64,000 nt of DNA from Aurelia coerulea (taxonomy: Eukaryota; Cnidaria; Scyphozoa; Semaeostomeae; Ulmaridae). The notes under the pieces were generated by a model. That model saw only the letters and a list, made by a program, of their open reading frames with translations, was not told where the DNA came from and did no database searches. How positions within the stretch are numbered: the stretch's first letter is position 1; every line of letters begins with the position of its first letter. This document shows, in pieces, positions 48,401 through 60,400 of the stretch. The stretch is from NCBI GenBank assembly GCA_039566865.1, contig CM076949.1, positions 17,894,501 through 17,958,500 of the forward strand. The letters are read 5' to 3'. Both the position numbers and the translations under genes were made by a program.

Positions 48401-51400
48401 CAACGAAATACAAAGTTTGTGAAGTTCTTTTTGTCCATCCTGTATAGGCCGAAATAACGGGTACGAATGAAACAAGACATTTGGCAGGTTAAAATGTTAA
48501 TCTATCATTCAAAGGCTAACTTAGATGTGAGAATTTTGTATGGTAAAATTCACTCATCATTTAGACCGATAAATTTGCAAAATGCCCATGCGGGGTTTGT
48601 ATGGGAATGATAACCCAAGGGGGGTACTTAGTATATTTTTCCAACGGGGATGTGCCATTTTTAAGGGTATCGTTTTCACCAATTTTTTCTGGCACTAAAA
48701 TAAGGCAATTTCTCTAGAGCAAGTTGTCAAAACATGTCAAAAGGGGATATTTTGTTAAATTGGGTCGTTTTTCGGTCAAATTTTCATGTTTTGGAGTATA
48801 CTTTTCACAATTATTTTAGCGCAGGTAATGATTTGGAGCAGAAAGTTCTGGCGCAGGGTGAAAAATTTTGTCCGTGGTCACCCCACCCCCGTACAAATCT
48901 AGGTCAAGTACCCCCCCCCCCCCCCCCCCCCCCGAGAATGAGAATTCCACTTTCGAGTCTTGTCCAAGGAGGATATTTTCGTAAAAAATTGTCCAGAGAA
49001 TGGTCAAATTGGTCTGGCCAAGGGTATCATTTTTGTAAAAATTAGGCTAGCCAACGACACCATTTTGAATATGCTCGTGGCAGACCCCTACCCAATATTT
49101 GGCCAAGAACCAGCCCCCCCATCCGTGGTTTTTAAGCTACTAACATTAAATTTTCTAGTCATACGCTGCAGTAAACCTTCGTTTGGTGTTGGTAGCTGTA
49201 GAGATCTGGACAGATAAAAACAAAATCAACTACACTACAAGCGGAGGTGCTCATCTCTCAGCGTTCAATATATATCGAAGAAATAACCTGGTTGGGATAC
49301 TGCGCCATGATATTGCCCATTACATCAGGTACATTATAATCTGTTATTAGTCCAGTTCAACAACATTTTTTAACGTCATAGCATCAGTTGTTTCTGATTA
49401 ACACCGCGATTCAAAGTGATTAGCGATTGCAGACAAAAGACATTTTCTCAAACAGCAATAATGTAGAACAAAACAAAACCGCAAAAGTTGCCCTGAAACC
49501 AGTAGGGCAAACTATCGCCTTGTGCACACCAAATGTGGTTTTTAAAAGAATTTGTGAGTTTATAACGAAAGAAAAAAAATAATTCTAAGCATCTCTCTGG
49601 TATCTTTTGTTTATTTGATTCGGGAACTGGGCAGTAATTGCGGAGGCGTAGGAGACAAGGGACTGTGGGGCTACAGCTCCCCCAACGTTGGGAAAAATTG
49701 CAAAAATTTGCCATAAGTGGGCAAAAATCCGCCTTAAGTTGGGCACAACGTTTGTAATTTGCATGGCAGCCGCTCAAATTATTTTCTTCCCCTACGCTCG
49801 TTAGTATTTGTTTCATAATAGCCTTGAAATTTGCAAGAATTGCATTGCCCTTTGCTCGGTTTTCTAAATCAAACAAACAAAATCCGCAACGCAGATCGTT
49901 AGATATATCCTTCTTCTCTTGCTAAAACCATCTTTTGCGAGTGTAAGGCGATACTTTGCCCTACAAGTAACAGCATAACTTTGTCGGCCTTGATTATTTT
50001 TAATTATTGAGAGAATTATCTCTTTGCTTTCAATCGCTAATCACTTTGAATTGCGGTTGCCATCAACAATGTTTCCATGCTAGTATCTTGCAAGATATGT
50101 CCTTGCTGCCCAAAACAGGATTTTTCTCGAGACTTGCTACCAATGTCTTATACTTTATGTGCTCAGGCTGGTGTACAAAGCATCAACCGAAAAATAATTT
50201 CTAGGATAAAAATAGACCCAAAAACACCTTTCTGACCCAACATACTAAAAGGTTATGAAGTCAGTAGAGGGAAGGTACCCTAACTGAGCAGATTTCTCAA
50301 AATCAATGAAGATCTTTAAGTATTTTGATCTTAGTAATGTTATTTGATTCTATTTTATTTGTGAATTATGTTTTCCCAACTTTTTTACCTCTTCCCATAA
50401 TTGAAACCCAGAAAAAAGTAAAGCAGAATTTCAGGAGCCCAAAACATATTTGTCAATAGGCACTGGACACAAACAGTCACAAGATTGCATAAATTCATCA
50501 TATTTTATGTACTAAGATAGATTACTCTCGACTCTTGCTGCTGCCAGCACGAATTTCTTTTCCGTACATGACTGGAAGTATCTTTGATATTTGGAAATAT
50601 CACACAGCAGTGTATTTGATGGTTGGAAGTATCATTTTTAGGCCTCAACCTCTTTCAGTGGCGAATCTAGCGCTCATGCTGCTCCTGCTCAGCATGACCA
50701 ACAATTTTCAGAGATATCATGAATATTTTTTAATCAGAAAAAACATTTCTTTGAAAAACTTTCTTTAAAATCACAACATATGTCATAGTACAACAAATTT
50801 TACCCTTTGTATCTTGACCTGTCGATACCTTGGTCCCCTGTGTTAACTCCTGCTCGATTCGGAGCGCCAGACCTATCATAGGGTTTCTATACTAATGTTG
50901 TAGCTACACTGTGTAGTTATGGTCAGATTTCACTGTTTTCCGTACTGGTTCCCTATGTTATGTCTTGCTGATCTGAAATCGCAGGAGATGGGTCATTATA
51001 ATCATAAACCTAGCAATGAATTGATTGGCTGGAGCTGATCTAACGCATGCCCATTGCGCCAGTTTTCGACAAAAGGTCCTGCGGAAGTTCAAAAGCAGGA
51101 TACGCATTGAAACAATGGAAATGATGACGATATAAACTTTGTTTTGTGAGATTGACTGGCATAGGCTCCGTTCAAGATGAAGTGTCAGTGCCCCTACATA
51201 CACGTCTAGTTGGAGAATTATTATTTGAATTTTGATTATTGTGGAATGCAAAGATTCACTGGAAGTCCTTCTTTATCGAGGGAGACATTGTGCAGTCTAG
51301 TTCTCAAGAAAATCTTGTGCAGCTTCGGGCTAGCAGAAGCCAGAAAGGGAGGGTATGTGATTGTAGGCCTAGGCCAATAACTAAACGCCAACTGCAAAGC

Positions 51401-54400
51401 AAAGCTTGTTCTGAAGAGGAAGGACAGTGTCCCAAGATATTCCAAGAAGTCTCGTGGTAAATGAAGGAAGGTAGAAAGGTAGGCTGTGGGGGAAATTCCA
51501 GTACTGTGAAAATAAATGATTAAGAAACTATTTATTTTGATAAAGGATGTGCCTAACATATTTTACAGTTTTTTCACTCGTTTCCTGTATCATATTACTC
51601 GAAAAGTACTTGAGCAATGTCTAAACATTGGAAATGCTTACAAAAACATCGTTTTGAAATGTTCATAAGGGCATAGGCAGTGACCATGAAGATTGTTATA
51701 GAACCTGTAAGAAACTCATAAGAAACTCTGAGTACTGAAAATCTGATATTTTTAAGAAACTTTCAGTACCGAGCAAAATTCTTAGTTTCTCATAAAAAAA
51801 TGTGCGCAAGTGCTCTCTTTGCCATATTCATAGACAAGCCTAGTATTTTAGACTTACCTTCGAAGAAAATTCTCCTGTTCTTGCAGTATTATCATAATTT
51901 GTTGCTGACAAAAGGAACTTTTGCAAGATAATTTTCTCTCTGCATTATTATTATCTCCAAGGAACTTTGCTTTGGCTAGGAAGGGGGGGGGGGGGGTGCT
52001 CAGGTTACTCTTTGGGTCTAAAACTTTGACAAAAAAAATAATATTTTTGGGTTTGTCATTTGTACAAGAATCTCTATGAGTTCACTGAACTTCTGGATTA
52101 TTTTCTGGGTCTCAAACTGAGAAAAATTGAATAGAATATAAAAATGAATTTACAAACAAAATCAAAGTCAAGCAGCATTATCAAAATACGCGAACATTTA
52201 AATATATACATTACATGAAATCTATCAGTTCAGGGCATTTTCCATATATTGTTGATGACAAAGAATAAATAGTTTTGGCTTTGTAGGCTAAGAAAAGTTA
52301 TCTTGTGGGTCCATTTTGATGCTAGAAATTTTTTTGGTTGATATTTTGTACCACAGCCAGAGCACCCTTACCCTATTTATATAAGAATAACCCCCCACCA
52401 GGTTATTATCAGCATATGTGTTACTAACCAAATGAGCTTTCCAAGAGAACTTTGCTTTTTCTGCTTCCCTTCTCCCTTCTGCTTAAAAAGATATTCCTGT
52501 GATCTGGGACTTGAGTTTCAGTTATTGATCTTTTCATTGAGGATTAAACAATGGCAACTGCTCAACAGAAATGATTGTATGACATCTGAAACCCTGACAC
52601 ATGCCTGCCAGATTAATGATAAACAAATGTTTTACTGCTGATATGCCTGATTTGAAACAAGAAAATTTTGGGAACAATTCTTGGCCTAAAGTGTTTGAAA
52701 ATAAGAATTGTTCATGAATGTATAGGCATATTTTATATCTCTACAGAAATGGCATTGTTCAAGTCTTTTTACAACAATGGGCAGTGGCGTCGTGGCCGGG
52801 GGGGCCAGGGGGAGCCATGGCCCCCCCTGTGAAAATGTTGTCGGAAAATTCGTCAGTTTTCCATTCTTGTCGGAAAAATCGAAAAAAAATTGCATTAATC
52901 CATTTTCCTCTCATAGCTACTTTATGGCAATCCAAATGTGTACATGAAATATCACTTTTTCGATCGCAAAACGTAGTTTTTGATGAAAAAGTAGGTTTTT
53001 CGGCAAAAAACTACAATCCTCGCCAAAACCTCTTGTCACAAACTGAATTTTTCAGCATTTTTCAACAAAAATCTAAGTGCCTACCACTTCAGCGGAAATA
53101 TCTCGTAAACCCCCCTTCCCCCCAAGTCAATGTTGTTTGTCTTCACTCAGGACACTTGCTGCATGATATTTTCCAAGTTAGAGAATTCAGCAACATTGAC
53201 TTGGGGGGTAAAGGGGGTATTTGCTCTTCAGATCTACCTTTTTCCATTTTGTGACAAGGGTTTTGGCGAGGATTGTCTGAGGTCGAGTGAGTGGATGTAT
53301 GCATGTTTTGACGTGTAAAACAGGACTAAAACATAAGTAAACGCGAAAATTCGAACAGGTATGTCTGTCTGTAAAACATATTCATCATAAAGTATTTTCA
53401 TAGTGCCCTTCTTCACACTGGAGAGGGCTTTAACGGCAGCACCATAAAATCTGAAAAACAGCTGACAAAGTTAATCCTTTGCTCAGGTTCTTCCTTTGTT
53501 GTTTCTTATACATGGCATAGAAGAACAGTGATGCTACGAGAATTGTATGTGGCTGTGAAAGTCTTGACAGTCATTTGGTCGAAGATTTTAGTGTTTCTAT
53601 CCATTCAACGTGGTGGTTTAGTGTTCATATTCGAATGAAGCATAGCCGTTTTGGATGGCAGACTGGCCCCACCACGAGTTATACCGCGGGTCACAGCACG
53701 GGTCACAGCACGGGTCACACCCTTCTTAGATGCCTCAGTACACATTTTACCAAAGAAAACCACGGGTCACACGGGTCACACTAATTTTTTATAAAAAATA
53801 TAGTATCTAATATTTTTTATAAAAAATGACTGTGACCCGTTTGACCCGTGTGACCCGTGCCGATTTCTATACAAATTCAATAGATATCGCCCTTTAGTAG
53901 TGTGACGCGTGGTGTTACCCGTGGTGTGACCCGTCAATTTCTTGCAGTATCGCTATACTGGTCCACTAATAAATCTTTATTTCATAAAATCGATGATATT
54001 TGGCTGCCAGTACATTTGTTTAGTTCGATTGAAGGTGGAAATTCCATGATTTCAGAGCCAAAGGCCGTTTTGATTCATTTCGTGACGTCAAATTGAACAA
54101 TCAACATCACTAATCACAAACCAAATCACATATCCGGAGCGAGCGCCATCGAATTAGTACCATTCGAGTGACTAAGTTTAAATTTGAGCTCTTATGAGAA
54201 ATTTTACCCTCAGACAATCCTCGCCAAAACCTCTTGTCATAAACTGAATTTTTCAGCATTTTTCAACAAAAATCAAAGTGCCTACCACTTCAGCGGAAAT
54301 ATCTCGTAAACACCCCTTCCTCCCAAGTCAATGTTGTTTGCTTTCACTCAGGACACTTGCTGCATGATATTTTCCAAGTTAGAGAAATCAGCAACATTGA

Positions 54401-57400
54401 CTTGGTGGGTTCAGGGGGGGTATTTGCTCCTCAGATCTACCTTTTTCCATGTTGTGACAAGGGTTTTGGCGAGGATTGTAGGTTCTTCGTTCGTTTTTCT
54501 GCAATAATTCCTTTTTCAATCGAAAGAAAAGTGTGTTTTCTGTTGGAAAAATAGACACATTGGCGCAAAAAGTTTCGGACGAATAAATTTCAGACAAATG
54601 CTTTCGACCATAACATTCTTGGACTTTTCCCCGAAAATTTGGTCGTTTTACCAACATTTTAGTGACTAAAAACGATAAATTTACAATCTATTTTGCACGT
54701 TTCATACTTAAAAAATGTCATGCATTTATGGTTTGTGCATTAAGCTTTCAATGAGTTGCTCGTCAGAATTTGCACAAGTGAATATTGTTGAGGAAGATGG
54801 AAGTGAAAACTAAGATGGGATTACTTTCAGTTTCTGTAAACGGATGCTTATAGAAATGAAGATTTATATCAAGCTATCACGTTGTTATCTAAAATTTCAA
54901 AACGATCTATTTTTCAGTGCTTTTGAGGTCCTTTTTTCGAAATTTCTCATGAAAAACAAATAGTAGATTCTTCAAAATAGGGGCGTTTTGCAACGATCTA
55001 AAGGGCGTGGTCACAAAAAATTTTCTCGGGGGCAAGCCCCCGGGCCCCCAGTTTTCCTCCCTCCTTGCGAATCTAGCTTCAGCCTCACCTCCAACACCAA
55101 TTTCATTTTCATTTCATTTTAAATTATTTATACAGGGTAAAAACATTCAGTTCATACGGAAAAAAAAAACTGCTTTACAATGTGCCCTGTTAAAACAGAA
55201 AAGAAAACAAAAAGAAAAAGAAAAAATTAATTACTCAATAAACTCCAAATTCTACTTAATACATTGTCAGATAAATTCCCTAAAAAAACCTAATTTTAAT
55301 TATTCCTATCCAAACGAAAAAAGGAAATTAAATTGCAACAGAAAGGAAAACCGATTGACTATGTTCTTGATGGAAGGAAGTACGTAAAGTTTGTTTTATA
55401 ATCCTTCCTTTAGTTTTAATTTGAAGTTTGATAGCGAGGGAGACAGTTTGATTTGGTGATCTAGACTATTCCAAACGGTAGCCCCTCGATATGCAAATGA
55501 CTTTTGTCCATTGTTTGTTCTAAACAAAGGAAGTTTCAAGTCAGTTTCGGTGTTTCTTAGCGTCCTCATTGCCTGTTCACGCTGTCTTTGAAACATTTGG
55601 GCCATATAGTCTGGGCAAAGTTGGTTAACAGATTTGAAAACAGTAGTTGCCGTTTCAAACCTGATCAGCTCTTTAACTGTTGACCAGCCCAGACCTTTAA
55701 TAAGGGGCAAGGAGTGTGCATCATAAGCACTATTTGTCACAATACGGGCAGCGCGATTTTGGAAAATTTGCAATCTTTTTAAGTCTGCCTCAGTGCAACA
55801 TCCCCATACCGTGCAACAGTATCGTAGATAGGGTTCGACTATACTTCTGTACATGGTTTTTACCGTACTGAGTGGGACGTACCTCTTTGCATATCTCAGC
55901 ATCCCTATCCCTCGCGAAATCTTTGCAGCAATAATGTTGATATGTTCCTTCCAACCTAATGTTTTGTCAATTTGTATTCCACAAGATACTTAGCTTCGTT
56001 TATCATCGGGACAACTTCGTCGTCAATAACAAACTTAGGGCTAATGACATCACTGTTAGAAATGTTCTGGAGTTTTGCCCTGCTACCGATAAGCATAGCT
56101 TGAGTTTTCGTAACATTTAGAGACAACTTATTGCCTTCTAACCATAATTTGAGATTGGACAAATCATCATTGATTGCTGAATTGATTTCATCAACTGATT
56201 TAGAGGAATAAGAGATGCTGGTATCATCTGCATACATAGTAACCTTGGCATTCAATCAAGTCTCGACAACAGCCTCACCTCCAACAAGAATCGTCTCTTA
56301 ACAGGACTGCTGTGTCCCGTTGAAAAATTCTTCGCTATTATGGAACTTTTATATGACAAAAGTTCTGAGACATTTTGCCACTTTTTATACGTTATATTCC
56401 TGCTTAATTTTTGTCGGAAAAATGTCTCTTTGTCGGAAAATTCTGACCCTTGGCCCCCCCTAAAATCATGCTCCCACGACGCCACTGACAATGGGCGTTC
56501 CCAGGCAGAAAAATGGGCGCAGCACAAGATATTTTCCACGCCGTTTCCGCCTCCGGCGCAAGGAGCTTCTTCTATTCGCCTTCCGCCCAGAGAATGACCT
56601 ACCATTTTCGCCCAGCTTCGCCACTGACCCCTTTCACTTACTTTTGATTGTTAGAAGTGTTAATCATTAGCTGGGAACTTCTCTCAGGGTCAATGGATGG
56701 ACGTATCCTGTTGTTTGGAAGCATTTTTAATTCTTTTTCATCTAAGATAGAAATGTGCGTAGTGGTTTAGAGAGACGATGGAATTGTGAGTTTTTAGATT
56801 TTTATGATGGAATATTTCTCCAAAGATGGGATTCTGGATTTCCAGTAAGCAGGCTCGGGATCTTCTATTTTTCCCATTACCGGTATGTTGAAGGTAGGAT
56901 CATTTCATTTTCGTAACTTTAAACAGGCAATTCATTGATCAAAGAGGTCGTAGGGGTTGGAACATTTCATTTTCGTAACTTTAAACAGGCAATTCATTGA
57001 TCAAAGAGGTCGTAGGGGTTGGAACATTTCATTTTCGTAACATTAAACAGGCAATTCATTGATCAAAGAGGTCGTAGGGGTTGGATCATTTCATTTTCGT
57101 AACTTTAAACAGGCAATTCATTGATCTCAAAGAGATCGTAGGGGTTGGAAAGTAGGTAATGCTACCAGGTGTTAAAAAAAAGTATTCCTGTTTGCAAAAT
57201 CACGAAAATTTGATTACACGACCGATCTTCAATTTTCTCTATTTTTGCAAGTAGAACAAGGACCAAATTGTTTTCCAAAATATAGCTGATCCTATAATTG
57301 GCTTAAAAATGAGCAAATTTAGTTCTTTTTAGGGTTACCTGGTTTTGGATCATACTGCAGAAAAGCATTGATGATTGCCAGATCAATTTACTTTTGCATG

Positions 57401-60400
57401 TAAAGCTTCGAATTTGGTCATAAATGACAGAACGAAATGTGCAATATCATTGGAGACTACACTGATGATAAAACATCTAAAATATTGACTCTTAGGCAAG
57501 ATTGAGCACTTAAAATCATAGCTCAAAATATGGTTTTTCAACGTGTTCTACCTTGCTGTATCAAAAGCAAACATTTGATCATCTATGAATATTTTTGGGT
57601 CTTTGAAAAATTAACTCAAAAATGAAATTTTGTCAAAGATTTGATAATCATTTTTTGGTGATTTTTCAAACAGGAGTACTTTTTTGGGACACCTAGTAGG
57701 TATACTAAAGATTTCTTGATTTCCGAACTTCCTCTTCCTCTTGGTTTTCGATTTGGCAAGGAAAAGCATAAGCACATTTGAGCGCCATATTTCCTAAGCA
57801 AACGGCTTTGCTACGTGCAAGTTTAAGCTAGCGCCCAGATCTCGTTTAACGACATGTTGTTTATTTACTGGCAGAAAATCCGCCAATTTGAAAGTCGACA
57901 AAGCACAGAAAGGAGCACTAGAGGAGCAACACGTAATGGACTTGCATGAGACTTTGGTCAAGTATTTATTTTAACAGATTTAACCAGATAAAAGTAGGCG
58001 AGAACACCCTAAATATTTTAGAGTACTTTGTGAGATATGAATTATTTTAGGATTTCGCTCACAGGGTACTCTCTTTCTCGAGCAAGGATTATCAAAAACT
58101 AATTCAATATTTAGCATGATACCTTAGTTAGCTTTGAAGGCCCCGAAGAGCAATTGTTAGTTAGAAATGAGCAATCTGGGAGCATCTTAATTGCCAAGAC
58201 TGGAAAAGAAACTTCTAGAATAATTTTGAAAGTAACGCAAACTGAACGCACAACATTTTTTCCAATTGTTCCTCATTTGTCCAAGTGATAAAAGGGGAGT
58301 AGCTCGAGAGCAAATAATCCCTAGAACACAAAAAAACCTACTAGCGTTTTCAACAATTTCTCAGACCATTTAGATGTGTTAAAAGCATCGACGTAAGGGG
58401 GGATAAAATTTGGGCGGGGGCTGCCCGATAAAAAGTCCATTGTTTGAGAAAATTTTTCCCGACTTGAGGCGGATTTCTTCCCGATTATGGCTGATTTTTG
58501 CAAATTTTTCTGACGTTGGTGGGGCTGCAGCCCTCCTGTCCCCATGTCTCCTGCGCCTATGGTTAAAAAAAAATTTTTGTGCTCCTTCTTCAAGTATTTC
58601 AAGTAGCTCGTAGCTCAAACTTTGTAGAGAGCTGCAAAGACGTCCTTCAAATGTGTCCTTCAAAAGTTTCTAACTGTTACAAGTAGAAATTAAACTGCCA
58701 GGTAAAACTGAAACTCTAAAATAAATTAGACTAGAAAATGAGCGAACAGTTATCATGCACTCCCTGTGTGTTGAGCAAAGCGTGAATATCCCTTTGTTCA
58801 TAAGGATTTTTTGCTCTAGAACTGCTCATTGTTTAAATCTACTCTCAAAATCCATTCTTTAGATCCATCCCCACCGTAACTAGCTAAGTAAAAGACTCTT
58901 TTCATGGAAGTATTGATTAATTCTGTCGCTTAAGCATTTTTCCTGCAGTATGCGCTTATCAAATGAGATCCTAGGATTCTCTGAAGCTCGAAGAATGTTC
59001 TAGCAATGATTTGCTGTTGATGATATTAATGAATAGGTTAAGATCGAGCCAGGAAGAGGTCTGATAATTTTACATTTCAAGGACTATTGTGCTCACTTAG
59101 TGCTCTTTTTTAACATCTCACGAAGCAATAGCACCTACAATACAGTCTTCGGTCAACCTGCAATGTATCGCAGACAAAATCTAACGTTACGATTAATTCA
59201 TTGCGTGAAGACTTTTTAGCTCTTTCGATCAAATGATGCAATGGCTCAACAACTAGACTAGATAACTCAAAAACAAAGTGTCGTAGAATCATGGAGAAAA
59301 AAGGACCTAGAAATTCAATGCTTTCTTCTTTGAACGCTAACCCCAAAACACTTGGAAAAAGAACTGCGCATTTCCCATTTAGTTTAGATGGTCAAAAATG
59401 GCAGTTTTCTGCCATTAACAAAAACATGTCCTTAAGCGCTTCATTCAAACAATGATGCTTTGAATGATAAGATACTTCCAACCCACAAGTTTATTGAAGG
59501 ATACTTGCAAACGTGCCTGGCCTATTAATTGACACTTCTAACTATCACAGATAAAGGGTTAAGGCCTTTAAAATGATACTTCCAACCATCAAATATATTT
59601 GCAACCATGTATGGAAAACAAATCACGGCGCCGTCTCCTGGGATCATGGTAGCGTTACCATTATGGGTGTTGAAGAATACCCTGTTTTGAGGTTTTTCCT
59701 CAGCTCTTGCCATCGTTCAATTGGAAAAAGGTTTTACTAGACATTAGTTGTTAAAAGAAATGTTTCAGTTTTCTTTTGGTATTTTTCAGCGACAAAGGTT
59801 GGAGTGGAGGTGTTATTGGAATGGCATACGTGGGTGGAATTTGCCACACTGGATATGGCACTGGAATTGATAAAGTAATGCCTTCGAAATTTACAAGGAG
59901 ACCGAAAAAAACGTGTTTGTACGGCTGTTCTGCAGGATCTGCGATTCTAAATTCTGTCGCAAATTAGATGTCACGTGCCACGCCACGAATAAAAACATCT
60001 GAAGTGTTTGGCATTGGCAGTTCTGCGTTATTGCAAATCTCTGATAACATCTGATTTGAGACAGATTTTAGTCGTCTCATGCTTGAGATTGTGTTATAGG
60101 AAAGGCTCTTAAATTCAGAGTTTGAGACCTCATTTGAATAAATCGGACACGTAATCACAGCATTTTGATAAAATTTGATCTCAGAGTTCGCTTCATAACA
60201 AGAGGCCTCTCACTTCTGTACGAGACCCTAATTTGGGACTTTGATTGTCAGCAGCCCAACATTATGTTCTTTATGCTGGAAACTGGCAAGGGTAACTCCA
60301 ATCTTTAAATAGGGTGTTAAAGGTTATGCAAACAATTATAGGCCAATGCCTGTCATTTAAATTTTCGCCAGAATGCTAGAATGGCTGGTGCTTGATCAGC

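Larger units (their letters stand above)
52782..56487. mobile_element. 3.7-kb hAT-like composite element
   Basis: The ends CAGTGGCGTCGTGG and CCACGACGCCACTG are perfect complements (14 bases). The flanking eight bases are identical (ACAATGGG at 52774-52781 and 56488-56495). CAGTGGC ends with an 8-bp duplication point to hAT. Inside are two copies of one foldback MITE, a CGGGTCACA motif cluster and a 1.17-kb LINE fragment with its own target duplication. I find no transposase, so it was presumably mobilised in trans before or after the nested insertions. Confidence 0.88.

Noticed and set aside
52718..53254. 178-codon frame across the left end of the hAT-like element
   Set aside because: It starts outside the element and reads through the TIR into a foldback MITE, so no single gene can explain it.
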